From assembly GCA_026129135.1 (NCBI GenBank), contig JAHCIQ010000008.1, forward strand, positions 124,001 to 188,000: 64,000 nt of DNA, in the 5' to 3' direction. The position numbers were made by a program, and so were the translations under genes. The DNA comes from Cyanobacteria bacterium TGS_CYA1. GTDB lineage: Bacteria; Cyanobacteriota; Vampirovibrionia; Obscuribacterales; Obscuribacteraceae. Each line of letters opens with the position of its first letter. The stretch's first letter is position 1. A model generated the notes under the pieces. That model ran no database searches. It saw nothing but the letters and a program-made list of their open reading frames with translations, and was not told where the DNA came from. Below are positions 1 through 8,958 of this stretch, piece after piece.

Positions 1-969
1 AAGTTCTTCACCGAGATTCTGGCTGAGGAAATTGGCGAATATGTCGATTTCTGGAATACCGTAAACGAGCCGATGGTCTATGTTTATCAGGGATATGTAA
101 GCGGCTACTGGCCACCAGGGCAAAAGTGCAATTACTATAATGCTTTTGCTGCGGTGCGCAATTTACTGTCTGCCCATGCAGAGTCCTATCAGGTTTTGAA
201 GTCAGAGTGTCCGCACAGTCCTGTATCTTTCGCCAATCATTGGAGACCATTCATTCCTCTGCGCATCTGGAATCCCTTTGATCACATGGTCTGTTATTTT
301 AGAGATCGCGTTTTCAATCACCTTTTTCCATACAGCATAAGCACAGGTCATTTCGAGCTTCCTGTACCGCTTTCTCATATGCAAGAATTTCGCAGTTTGA
401 ATGGCGAAATCAAAAATCTGAAAGACAGCATGGATTATCTGGCGGTAAATTATTACACGCGAGAATTTTCGCTATTTCAGCCGAGTTGGCCTCCTGATTT
501 TTTCGGACGTCAGGCAGAAGAGTCCTTCCTCAAAGTCTCTGACATGGGATGGGAAGTTTATCCCGAAGGAATGTATAAAGTTCTGGTCAAAGATATCGCG
601 CCATATCGCTTCGATTCGAATATGAACGAGCGACCGGTCGTCATTACCGAGAATGGCTATGCGCAGAACTTTTCGCCCGACATGAACGATGGAGAATGGT
701 CACTCGAAGACCATGAGAGAGTTGATTATCTGGTATCTCATTTGATATCGGTGCATAAAGCAATCCAGGCTGGAGTAAAAGTAATCGGCTATTTACACTG
801 GTCGCTTACCGACAATTTCGAGTGGGCGGAGGGGCTTACGCCTCGTTTTGGATTGGTGCGTGTTACCTATGCTGACCAAACCCGTTCGTTGCGCAAAAGT
901 GCTATTGAGTATGCCAAAATTGTAAAAGACAATTCGATTCCGGTTTCGTTTCAGTTGAAAGAAAGTTGA
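1..969 (+). CDS. Family 1 glycoside hydrolase (beta-glucosidase type), 5' end outside window
   Basis: The frame is open from base 1, so the true start lies upstream and only the last 322 residues are seen. It would hydrolyse beta-linked glucosides or related sugars. The acid/base motif WNTVNEP lies near visible residue 18 and the nucleophile motif VITENGYA near residues 211-218. A conserved HWSLTDNFEWAEG block near residue 265 and a FGLVRV block follow, as usual in family GH1. With family lengths of about 440-480 residues, roughly 130 residues are missing. No signal peptide can be judged. The next gene starts 6 bases downstream. Substrate cannot be told from this fragment. Confidence 0.9.
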   Translation, partial: KFFTEILAEEIGEYVDFWNTVNEPMVYVYQGYVSGYWPPGQKCNYYNAFAAVRNLLSAHAESYQVLKSECPHSPVSFANHWRPFIPLRIWNPFDHMVCYFRDRVFNHLFPYSISTGHFELPVPLSHMQEFRSLNGEIKNLKDSMDYLAVNYYTREFSLFQPSWPPDFFGRQAEESFLKVSDMGWEVYPEGMYKVLVKDIAPYRFDSNMNERPVVITENGYAQNFSPDMNDGEWSLEDHERVDYLVSHLISVHKAIQAGVKVIGYLHWSLTDNFEWAEGLTPRFGLVRVTYADQTRSLRKSAIEYAKIVKDNSIPVSFQLKES

Positions 970-975
970 GCCATA

Positions 976-2988
976 ATGGCAGCAAAAAAGTACAAAGCAA
1001 ACAACGCGTTATTATTGCTATCTTTGGTTTTCGTTTTGATTGCTGGTCAAAAAGGTTTTTGCCAGGATTCGAAAGTAAGCAGTACGAAAAGTTCTGTAAG
1101 CGGAAACAACACGAGCAGTTCGAAAAGCTCGATCAGTTCGAAAAGCTCGATCAGTTCGAAAAGCTCGATCAGTGCAAATCAAGGATCAGGCGACAGTCCA
1201 AATTTCGGGAGAAAACTGGTTCATGCAGAACTCGTTGCCAATCGTAAATCCATTCAGGCAGGCCAAGCTTTCATGGCTGGCGTCAAGTTCAAGATGGAGC
1301 CGGGCTGGCATATCTACTACAAAGACAGTGGTGATTCCGGAATGCCCACTCAAATCGAATGGATTTTACCCGAAGGTTTTTCGGCTGGACCTTTACTCTG
1401 GCAGGAGCCGAAGCATTTCGACGAAGAGGGAATCAAAACAAACGGTTATGTAGATTCTACTTTTATTGCAAGTCAAATCACTGTGCCAGCCGATTTAAAA
1501 GACCTCAAAACAGTCGATATCGAAGCTAAAGTAAAATGGCTTTCTTGCAAAGAATCTTGCATTCCAGGCAAAGACGAGTTGCATTTGACTCTTCTTCTGG
1601 GCCAAGAAATTCCCGATGAAACAAATGTACAGTTGTTTTCGAGCGTTGGTTATGTGCCCGGTGTCACCAGCAAGCAAGACAATACGAGTTTTCAGGCTGT
1701 GGCAAAGAGCGCAAGCGAGGGGACAGAACAAAATCCGCTCAACTATTTTTTGTTAGCCATGGTTGGAGGTTTCATCCTCAATTTCATGCCCTGCGTTCTG
1801 CCTGTAATAGCTATTAAAATATTGAGTTTTATGGAGCAGGCTGACGAAAGCCCTGCCCGAGTACGGCAGTTGGGGCTTGTTTTCAGCTCTGGCGTGATTT
1901 CGGCGTTTCTGGCGCTGGCACTGGTGGTGGTGGCAATCAGGGCAGCTGGAAATTCGGTCGGTTGGGGAACGCAATTTCAAAATCCTTTGTTCCTTATTGT
2001 AATGTGCGTCATTGTTTTGATTCTAGCGCTCAGTCTCTTCGGGCTCTTTTACTTTAGTTTCGATGCTGGACAGGACGAACTAGATACGCTTGCGAAAAGA
2101 GAAGGAATGGTCGGAACCTTTTTCAAAGGTGTGCTTGCCACCACTCTTTCGACTCCATGTACAGCACCTTTTCTTGGCGCGGCGATGGGATTCGCTTTCG
2201 CCCAATCTAATCTGGTTGTAATTGGAATTTTCTTTGCTGCTGGACTTGGAATGTCCCTTCCATATATCGTACTTACAGCCAAACCCGACTGGATGAAATT
2301 CTTGCCCAAGCCAGGCGCCTGGATGGAAAAATTCAAAGAGTCGATGGGCTTCGTTTTGCTTGGAACCGTTGTCTGGTTGCTCAGTGTGCTTTCAAGCCAG
2401 GTTGGAAGCGAAGGCATCATGTGGGTCAGTTTCTTTCTTCTTGCAGTGTCGTTGTCGTCTTGGATAAGCGGAAGATTCATCGATCTATCCAGTTCCACCA
2501 AGCGAAAAACAGTGGTGTTGTCTCTTTCGCTAGCAATTAGTCTGATTGCTGGCTATATTTGTTTAATTGATAAACCAATAGTAATGAGCGCCCTTCAAGG
2601 CAAACCCATTTATAAAAGCGGGGTGAGCGAAGCAAATTCTGAGGGCAGTAACTGGATCTTGTTTACTCCCGAGCGCCTCGAACAAGAACTCGCGAAAAAA
2701 CAGACAATCTTGCTGGACTTTACCGCCGACTGGTGTTTGACATGCAAGATGAACGAAACTCTGATATTGAACTCCGCCGTGGTCAAGAAAACTATCAAAG
2801 ACAAAGGCATCATCACAATCAAAGCTGATTGGACCCGAGGCGATATCGAAATTACCAAATTGCTCAAAAAATTCAAGCGCTCGGGCGTGCCACTATATGT
2901 GGTTTATCCTAAAGGCGATGCCAACAATCCTATAGTTCTGCCAGAAATACTAACCGAGCAGCTTTTGCTGGATGCGCTGAATAAATAG
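976..2988 (+). CDS. DsbD/ScsB-like thiol:disulfide interchange protein
   Basis: This 670-residue membrane protein probably moves reducing power from the cytoplasm to periplasmic thiol proteins. Residues 1-29 look like a signal peptide. A Ser/Lys-rich linker made by an 18-base tandem repeat follows. Next is a DsbD-alpha-like domain with a WLSCKESCIPG cysteine pair near residue 190. A CcdA-like block of about eight membrane segments has a cysteine in NFMPCVLPV and a second in STPCTAPF. The C-terminal thioredoxin domain has an ADWCLTCK active site near residues 585-590. The domain order matches DsbD, whose usual length is 560-600 residues; the extra length is mostly the linker. The start is the first ATG, 6 bases after the GH1 stop, so the two may be co-transcribed. 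Confidence 0.88.
   Translation: MAAKKYKANNALLLLSLVFVLIAGQKGFCQDSKVSSTKSSVSGNNTSSSKSSISSKSSISSKSSISANQGSGDSPNFGRKLVHAELVANRKSIQAGQAFMAGVKFKMEPGWHIYYKDSGDSGMPTQIEWILPEGFSAGPLLWQEPKHFDEEGIKTNGYVDSTFIASQITVPADLKDLKTVDIEAKVKWLSCKESCIPGKDELHLTLLLGQEIPDETNVQLFSSVGYVPGVTSKQDNTSFQAVAKSASEGTEQNPLNYFLLAMVGGFILNFMPCVLPVIAIKILSFMEQADESPARVRQLGLVFSSGVISAFLALALVVVAIRAAGNSVGWGTQFQNPLFLIVMCVIVLILALSLFGLFYFSFDAGQDELDTLAKREGMVGTFFKGVLATTLSTPCTAPFLGAAMGFAFAQSNLVVIGIFFAAGLGMSLPYIVLTAKPDWMKFLPKPGAWMEKFKESMGFVLLGTVVWLLSVLSSQVGSEGIMWVSFFLLAVSLSSWISGRFIDLSSSTKRKTVVLSLSLAISLIAGYICLIDKPIVMSALQGKPIYKSGVSEANSEGSNWILFTPERLEQELAKKQTILLDFTADWCLTCKMNETLILNSAVVKKTIKDKGIITIKADWTRGDIEITKLLKKFKRSGVPLYVVYPKGDANNPIVLPEILTEQLLLDALNK
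1117..1170 (+). repeat. Three perfect 18-base tandem repeats inside the DsbD-like gene
   Basis: The unit AGTTCGAAAAGCTCGATC occurs three times head to tail in frame and encodes repeated SSKSSI. It forms a flexible polar linker between the signal peptide and the first folded domain. Because the unit is a multiple of three, copy number can change without breaking the frame. Confidence 0.9.
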
Positions 2989-2991
2989 CGT

Positions 2992-5900
2992 TTAGCCGTT
3001 AATTGTATTCTGAATTTTTTCAATCAAACCATCGATTAGTGTGATATCTGTTTGTTCGCAGAACACAACCAGAATACCGACATCGACGTCTGTGAGAATA
3101 GTGGTTTTGTCTGCGTTAGGTGTGCGAGTCAGAAGAACCATTTGACGCAGTTTGCCGATTTCGAGCTTCTTGGTGGAAAGGTTGCTTGTGCTTAACAGTG
3201 CCGTAGAAAGAGCGCCAAGCATGTCTTTGTCCCAGCCTTGCTGTAAGGTGGAAGACATCACCAGACCGTCGTGTCCTACGATTAGACTGCCAGCGACGCC
3301 TTGATATTCGCCGATTTTGTTCAGCAATTCGTTGATGCCTGCACCACGCGCTTTGCTGATGATACGAGCGGATGGAAGACCTTTGCCAAGCTGTCTGGAT
3401 TCGCCGGCGTTGATGATTGCTTCTACGGCTTGCTGGTCGATAAGCAGTTTGCCGATAGTTTTCATCGTACCTGCGGTCTCGCCTTGCACTTTTGGTGCTT
3501 GAGCCGAGCGGACCGACAGTTTGCCGAAGTCTTTGAGATTTTCGTTCGCTTTGCGAGCTGCTTGTTGTTCTTGAGTGAGAACTTCTTCCGCTTCTGGTTT
3601 TGGCTTTTCGTCTTTGGGTTGGGTGAGCAAACCGTCAACGTGGTCTTTGAGCGCCGGGATACGATTCATCGTGTCTGAAAGCTTGCCAGGCTGTTTGACC
3701 TGTTCGCGTAAAGCGGCAATCTGATTAGGATTAAGCGCTTGCATTTCACCAGTTTGTTTTGGTGTTTTGGGAAGATTCAAGGCCGAAGGAGCGTTGTTTG
3801 CAGCACTACCAGCGGTGGCTGGTGTTTCGGTCAAACCAGAGAAAATATCGTCCATATCTGAATCGCCGAGATTCAAAAGAGGTTTGTTTTCTTCAGCCTG
3901 TTCTTCTGGCTCGGCCATCAAGCCGCCAAAAATGCTGTCCATTTCGGAATCGCTCACGTTGAGCAAAGGCGCATCACCAGGAGCATCAAGGGCATCGAGT
4001 GCTTCAAAAGCAGATTGAGCAGGGGCGCTTGCCTGGCTTTCGTTGTGCTTTTGCATCTGAGCTTTGAGATCGCTCAAACTTACATTTTGAACTTGACCTG
4101 CGGGCTCGCTTGCTGCAAGTGGCTTGTCAAAAGATTTTTGGGCATCGGCTGAAGCCAGTCCCGAGAAAATGTCGTCCATGTCTGAATCGCTTACTTGCAA
4201 AAGCGGTTCTTCTGCTTCTTGCGCTCCAGCGGTGAACTGCTCTTCTTGGGGCGCAAGACCAGCGAAGATATCGTCCATATCTGCATCGTTCAGTTGCAGT
4301 AATGGCTCACCGTCTTCGGATGCTGCAGGTTCGTCTTCGAGCACTTTGGCACGGTCTTCTTTTGTGCGAACTTCGACCCCTTGTTGCGCTTGCTGGGGAG
4401 CCATGTTCGAAAAAATATCGTCGATTTCAGAGCCGATGTCCTGACCGAAAACATTTTCAGTTGCTTCGCTGCCCTGTCCTCCAAACAAATCGACATTGGC
4501 TGTAGGTTTAGGAGCAACCAGATCTGATGTGTCATGAGCATCATGAGCGACGCCTTGCTGGGCTGCATCGGGAGCGAGTCCAGAGAAAATATCGTCGATT
4601 TGATTATCAACGCCACTTTCGAACAGATGACCGCGAAGCTCCTGGAAGCCGACTCCAGAGTCGGTTCCAACTGTGCTCACACCAGTGTCGGAATCGGTGC
4701 CAATGAGGTCGCTGTGCTCTGCTTTGCTTACGTGTTGAACGGCTGGTGCCGCCGGAACATCTTCGTCGTCTGCCATTTCGAGAAAACGCTTAGACAAGAG
4801 GCTGCTCATCGAATCGTTGACGGTAGCTGGCTCGACGGGGGCTTGAGGTTTTGGTGTTGCAGGAGCGACTGGAGGTTTTGGAGCTTGGGCGCTTGAAGCG
4901 ACCGGACTTTGCTGAGTCGCTGGGGTCTGGGGCTTTGGAATCGGACTGGGATCCGGAGCCGGCGCCGGAGCTGGCGGTTTTGGAGCTGGTGTTGGCGCTG
5001 GTGTTGGCGCTGGAGCTGGTGTTGGCGCTGGAGCTGGTGTCGGCGCAGGAGCTGGTGCAGGACCGGACTGGTTCATGGACTCGGCTCGGTCTAACAAGTT
5101 GGCCAGCCTAGGACCGGCGTCCACTCCTTCTGGTTTTTTAGCGAAACTGCCGCCAAGACCTGATTTGGGTGCTTCGTTTTGAATTTTTGGCTTGTCGAAC
5201 TCGAGCGATGGTGGCGCCCCGTCAGCATCCAGTCGGTCTAGAATACTTCTGAGATCGCTGCCTTCGTTGGCTCGCTCGGGCGCATGAGAGCTGCCCGTGC
5301 CGCTTGCCGATAGAGCTTGCAATTTGGTGAAAGTGCTTGTGTTTCTGCGTCTCTGGGCCTGAAGCCTGTTTCCAGTGACACTTGGTTTGTCCGAAACGGG
5401 AGCCTGAGGTGAAGCATTGGGAGATGGATTGAGCGGACCAGAAAGCATTTCATCAGATGCTTCTAAGTCGATTTCAATCGATGGGGTCACGCCCAGTGGG
5501 TGAGGACGCGGTTCTGTGGGTGCGCCGAAAGATTGAGCAGAATTCTGGCTTGCCGAAGGAGATGCGGAAGGTGCCGCATCCATGCCCGTTTTAGAAACTG
5601 AACCCTGATTAAAACCGCGCAGCAAAGATTGGTCTTCGGCTGCAGGCTGTTGAGCTGCTTCCATTCCCGTCTTAGATACAGATCCAGTAGGGCGAAGTGC
5701 ATCGAGTCCAGACTTGGATGAAGAAGCTTTGGCAGCATCCATGCCCGTTTTAGAAGAACGCGCAGCGCTCATGTCTGTTTTGGAAACATTCATGCCACGC
5801 AATTTGTTCGATGTAGCTCGACCTTTCATGAAGTCTGCAGCCGACTCTGCTCCTTCGAACAGTTCTGGTTGCATGGGTGGAAGTGCTTGAGGCTGTTCGT

Positions 5901-6342
5901 CTTCCATTTGATGACGAGTGCGCTGCAAACGCCCTTTTGTCACTTCGCTAAAAGCATCGAAAGGCTCGAGCTTGTAAAGACTGAGCGCGGTTAAAACACC
6001 GCCCAAATTCATCAAAACAATCTGAGCAATGCTGAAATCCAGGTTCATGTATGTTTTGTCGAACACCCAGAAACTGTAAAAGAAATTGCCCAGAGCACCA
6101 AAAAAGAGGCTTAAAGCCAGCATGGTCAGCCATATTTGATATTTTTGCAGGCGACTGGCGGGGGCAAATAAGAAAGTCGAACCGATAAGACTGACAAGAA
6201 TCGGAATAGCGAATACCAGTGCCGTATTCAGTTGAAATCCGCCCCCCAGCATTTCTTGCTTGGGAAGGACGATACACGCCCCTGCAAAAATGAGCAGAGC
6301 TGCGATTGAAATTGGATTTAGGCGAATTGCAAGTTTATACAT
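2992..6342 (-). CDS. Large repeat-rich membrane protein with C-terminal roadblock/LC7 domain
   Basis: This 1116-residue protein is not a standard named family. Four hydrophobic segments lie within residues 10-122. A long disordered region follows. It holds five copies of an SKTGMDAA-like motif (about residues 180-260), a Pro-Ala stretch (about 425-470), and six copies of an acidic motif of the form DMDDIFSGL (about 570-840). The last ~113 residues read as a roadblock/LC7 fold (GSLIVGHDGLVMSS, then a mixed helix-strand pattern). Roadblock proteins commonly regulate small Ras-like GTPases such as MglA or act in polarity and scaffolding; that role here is inference. No GTPase gene is adjacent. 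It converges on the DsbD-like gene with 3 bases between stops. Confidence 0.8.
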   Translation of the reverse strand: MYKLAIRLNPISIAALLIFAGACIVLPKQEMLGGGFQLNTALVFAIPILVSLIGSTFLFAPASRLQKYQIWLTMLALSLFFGALGNFFYSFWVFDKTYMNLDFSIAQIVLMNLGGVLTALSLYKLEPFDAFSEVTKGRLQRTRHQMEDEQPQALPPMQPELFEGAESAADFMKGRATSNKLRGMNVSKTDMSAARSSKTGMDAAKASSSKSGLDALRPTGSVSKTGMEAAQQPAAEDQSLLRGFNQGSVSKTGMDAAPSASPSASQNSAQSFGAPTEPRPHPLGVTPSIEIDLEASDEMLSGPLNPSPNASPQAPVSDKPSVTGNRLQAQRRRNTSTFTKLQALSASGTGSSHAPERANEGSDLRSILDRLDADGAPPSLEFDKPKIQNEAPKSGLGGSFAKKPEGVDAGPRLANLLDRAESMNQSGPAPAPAPTPAPAPTPAPAPTPAPTPAPKPPAPAPAPDPSPIPKPQTPATQQSPVASSAQAPKPPVAPATPKPQAPVEPATVNDSMSSLLSKRFLEMADDEDVPAAPAVQHVSKAEHSDLIGTDSDTGVSTVGTDSGVGFQELRGHLFESGVDNQIDDIFSGLAPDAAQQGVAHDAHDTSDLVAPKPTANVDLFGGQGSEATENVFGQDIGSEIDDIFSNMAPQQAQQGVEVRTKEDRAKVLEDEPAASEDGEPLLQLNDADMDDIFAGLAPQEEQFTAGAQEAEEPLLQVSDSDMDDIFSGLASADAQKSFDKPLAASEPAGQVQNVSLSDLKAQMQKHNESQASAPAQSAFEALDALDAPGDAPLLNVSDSEMDSIFGGLMAEPEEQAEENKPLLNLGDSDMDDIFSGLTETPATAGSAANNAPSALNLPKTPKQTGEMQALNPNQIAALREQVKQPGKLSDTMNRIPALKDHVDGLLTQPKDEKPKPEAEEVLTQEQQAARKANENLKDFGKLSVRSAQAPKVQGETAGTMKTIGKLLIDQQAVEAIINAGESRQLGKGLPSARIISKARGAGINELLNKIGEYQGVAGSLIVGHDGLVMSSTLQQGWDKDMLGALSTALLSTSNLSTKKLEIGKLRQMVLLTRTPNADKTTILTDVDVGILVVFCEQTDITLIDGLIEKIQNTING
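3838..4620 (-). repeat. Six degenerate copies of an acidic DDIFSGL motif
   Basis: Within the roadblock membrane protein, six segments share the pattern (D/E)(M/I)D(D/S)IF(S/A/G)(G/N)(L/M). They are coded near 3847, 3936, 4165, 4265, 4409 and 4586. The spacers are variable, acidic and glutamine-rich. The motif is conserved while the spacers are not, which fits a repeated docking peptide. Confidence 0.8.
4975..5060 (-). repeat. Pro-Ala repeat coding region
   Basis: An 18-base unit of the form GGAGCTGGTGTTGGCGCT (plus strand) recurs with small changes and encodes a PAPTPAPAP tract in the roadblock protein. It produces spurious open frames in other frames. Confidence 0.8.
5573..5800 (-). repeat. 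Five copies of an SKTGMDAA-like motif
   Basis: Five short segments (SKTDMSAA, SKTGMDAA, SKSGLDAL, SKTGMEAA, SKTGMDAA) lie close together just after the membrane segments of the roadblock protein. The conserved S/T positions could be kinase substrates; that is inference. Confidence 0.75.
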
Positions 6343-6452
6343 AGATTATTTGAGAGTTTCCCGGGTCAAAACTATATACCCCATATAAGGATCATAATCT
6401 TATCCATTAGAGAGGTATGCCAATTATTGGAAACCTACCTTAATATGATTTA

Positions 6453-8936
6453 TTAGCCACGAAATCGAGCGTTTACTCGTTTGCTCAAAGCTTCGCGTAC
6501 CTTTTGCACAATGGCATCGACTTGTTCGCCCGTCATTGGGTCTTTCTGGCGGAAGGTTAAACGGTAGGTGAGAGATTTTTGCCCGTCTGATAATTGATAG
6601 GTGCTGACTAGATCGCATGACATGCCTTCTTTCTTGCCTACTTGCATCATGGTCTTGTAAACCTTGTCCTGCTCACAAGAGTCGTCAACATCAACAGTCA
6701 GGTCTCGAACCACACTTGGGTTCAAAACAGGTTCCTGGAAATTCATTTTTTCAGGCGCTGATTTCACTACGTCGATGAAAATTTCAAAGGCATAAGCAGT
6801 GTCTTTGAGGTCGAAATTAGAAGCTGTTCGAGGGTGGATTTCGCCAATTACCGCCATGATTTGTTTGGTCACAAAAGACAGGCGAGCGCTTTTGTACGGG
6901 TGCAAATAATCTTTGTAGAAATCACCGTCTCCAAGCGGGAGATACATGATTTTATCCAGCGAAACGCGTGCCGCTTCCAGGATATTTTCAAGCACACCTT
7001 TGAGGTGATAGAAATCTATTTTGGTATTGTTTTCGATACCGCCATGATTTACTTGCTTGAGTAAATTGCCGGTCATTATCCCGGACAAAAGCTGGTATTC
7101 CTGGGGCTTGCCATCGACCGCTCTGTAGCCGCGACCTTGTTCGAAGAACCAGACGTTGCGCTCGCCGCGCGATTGATTGTAATTGACCACTTCGAGAAGC
7201 CCTGGCAAAAGGCTTTGTCTCATGGCCTGGTGGTCAGCCGAAAGCGGGTTCAAAACTCGAACAACAGAGTCAGACTCTGCTTTGGTATAACCTTGAAAAT
7301 CCTTTTCTCCGCGCAAACTGCTTGCCCAGACTTCGCTGAATCCCTGTCCCATCAATTTGTTTTTCAGATTCTGTAAAAGCAGATCTCGTGGAACAGGGCT
7401 TGCAGTGCTCGATGGCGCTGTCACTGGAATATTGTCGTATCCGTATAAACGAGCGATTTCTTCAATCACGTCTATTTCACGCTGAACGTCTTTTTCTCTA
7501 TAACTCGGCGAGAGAACCTCGAGTGTTTTTTCGTCTTTTACAGTGACTTCAAATCCAAGTGGCCTGAGCAACTCGGCTGCGCGAGTGGATTCAAGAGTAA
7601 TGTCCAGCAATTTCTTGACCCGTTCCATGCGCACATTGATTTTGTTTTGATTGAGTACTTTGTCACTGCCTGCGGTGAAAGGCGGCTCTAAAGTCTGGGC
7701 CGTTTTATCTCCACCACATATATCGATTATCAAATCTGCTGCGCGCTCCAGGGCTGATTTCACCCCTTGCAAATCGACACCACGCTCAAAGCGCAGGCTC
7801 GAATCGCTTGAAAGTCCGAGTAATCTGCTTCCACGACGCACTCTGGCTGGTTTGAACCAGGCTGCTTCCAGGGCTATATTTTTGGTGCTGTTTGAAATTT
7901 CGCTCTCTTTGCCGCCCATGATTCCGGCAAAGCCGACGGGTGTGTCACCACTCGTGATGGCAAGTACTTCGTCTGTAGCCTGGCGTTCTTTGCCATCGAT
8001 ACAAAGCATTTTTTCACCCTGGCGAGCTTTGCGTACGAGAATTGATTTTGCGGGCAATTTATCCAGATCATAGGCGTGGAGCGGTTGTCCAAGTTCGAGC
8101 ATCACATAGTTAGTGATATCTACAATATTGTTAACCGGTCTCAGCCCCATAGCGGTGAGTCTGTTTGCAAGCCAGTCTGGAGAAGGTGCAACTTTCAGAT
8201 TTTCAATTACGATTATGGAAAAGAACTGACAGTCTTCAGTTGCGTTCTGATCTATTTTGACTGAAAAGTTAGAGCCGCTGTTTTCGGCTTTGGCAAATGC
8301 TTTTGATACTTCATCGAGCTTGGTTTTGGTTTCCACCATTTTGCGATTAGTCAGCGCGCACACTTCGCGAGCCATGCCTTTGACACATAAAGCATCGCCT
8401 CTGTTGGATCTGGTGCCGACGTGGAAAACTTGATCCGAAGCCAGATTCAATAGTGTGAGCGCATCTTGTCCAAGTTTGAGCGAAGTATTTTCGCCTGGTT
8501 TTTTGAGAATGTGAATTCCATCTACATCGCTTGTAGCGATGCCCAGTTCAGAAGCAGACGCAAGCATTCCGTTCGAGGTGACGCCTCTGATTTCGGACTT
8601 TTTGATTGGCAATTCTTCGCCAGTTTTGCGATTGATAACAATTGCTCCAGGCAAGCAGACCGGCACGAATTGACCGACTTCAATATTTTGTGCACCACAC
8701 ACAATTTGAACAGGCCAGCCATTTTCGGAAAGACGAATCTGAGTGACTCGAATTTTGTCGGCGTCTGGATGCTTATTTATCTCAAGTATTTCGCCAACCA
8801 CAACTGGACCCGTGAGTCCAATGCTCTCGACTTCTTCGACTTCGAAAGCCTTCATGGTCAATTCGTGTTTGAGTTCATCTGGGCTTTTGTCTTTGAGGTC
8901 GACGAATTGATTGAGCCAGGCGTAAGAAAGTTTCAT
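6453..8936 (-). CDS. pheT: Phenylalanine--tRNA ligase beta subunit
   Basis: This is the large subunit of the alpha2-beta2 enzyme that charges tRNA-Phe, a cytoplasmic protein. At 827 residues it is near the family's usual ~800. An EMAP/tRNA-binding domain (about residues 40-155) contains the VVCGAQN-type motif. B3/B4 editing (about 220-390), B5 (about 410-485) and catalytic-like core domains follow. A C-terminal FDX-ACB anticodon-binding domain starts around 735 (VVRDLTVDVD) and ends in VNARFRG. It lies 22 bases downstream of pheS in the same direction, the normal pheST order. The ATG start is directly before the typical MKLSYAWLNQFVD N-terminus. Confidence 0.97.
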   Translation of the reverse strand: MKLSYAWLNQFVDLKDKSPDELKHELTMKAFEVEEVESIGLTGPVVVGEILEINKHPDADKIRVTQIRLSENGWPVQIVCGAQNIEVGQFVPVCLPGAIVINRKTGEELPIKKSEIRGVTSNGMLASASELGIATSDVDGIHILKKPGENTSLKLGQDALTLLNLASDQVFHVGTRSNRGDALCVKGMAREVCALTNRKMVETKTKLDEVSKAFAKAENSGSNFSVKIDQNATEDCQFFSIIVIENLKVAPSPDWLANRLTAMGLRPVNNIVDITNYVMLELGQPLHAYDLDKLPAKSILVRKARQGEKMLCIDGKERQATDEVLAITSGDTPVGFAGIMGGKESEISNSTKNIALEAAWFKPARVRRGSRLLGLSSDSSLRFERGVDLQGVKSALERAADLIIDICGGDKTAQTLEPPFTAGSDKVLNQNKINVRMERVKKLLDITLESTRAAELLRPLGFEVTVKDEKTLEVLSPSYREKDVQREIDVIEEIARLYGYDNIPVTAPSSTASPVPRDLLLQNLKNKLMGQGFSEVWASSLRGEKDFQGYTKAESDSVVRVLNPLSADHQAMRQSLLPGLLEVVNYNQSRGERNVWFFEQGRGYRAVDGKPQEYQLLSGIMTGNLLKQVNHGGIENNTKIDFYHLKGVLENILEAARVSLDKIMYLPLGDGDFYKDYLHPYKSARLSFVTKQIMAVIGEIHPRTASNFDLKDTAYAFEIFIDVVKSAPEKMNFQEPVLNPSVVRDLTVDVDDSCEQDKVYKTMMQVGKKEGMSCDLVSTYQLSDGQKSLTYRLTFRQKDPMTGEQVDAIVQKVREALSKRVNARFRG

Positions 8937-8958
8937 GCAATGATGCCTCTTTTGATTT

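Noticed and set aside
966..1247. Open frame overlapping the DsbD-like gene
   Set aside because: It is a frame shadow made by the 18-base repeats; the DsbD frame has all family motifs.
4851..5111. Open frame rich in Leu/Glu opposite the roadblock gene
   Set aside because: It comes from the Pro-Ala repeat on the other strand and has no signal of its own.
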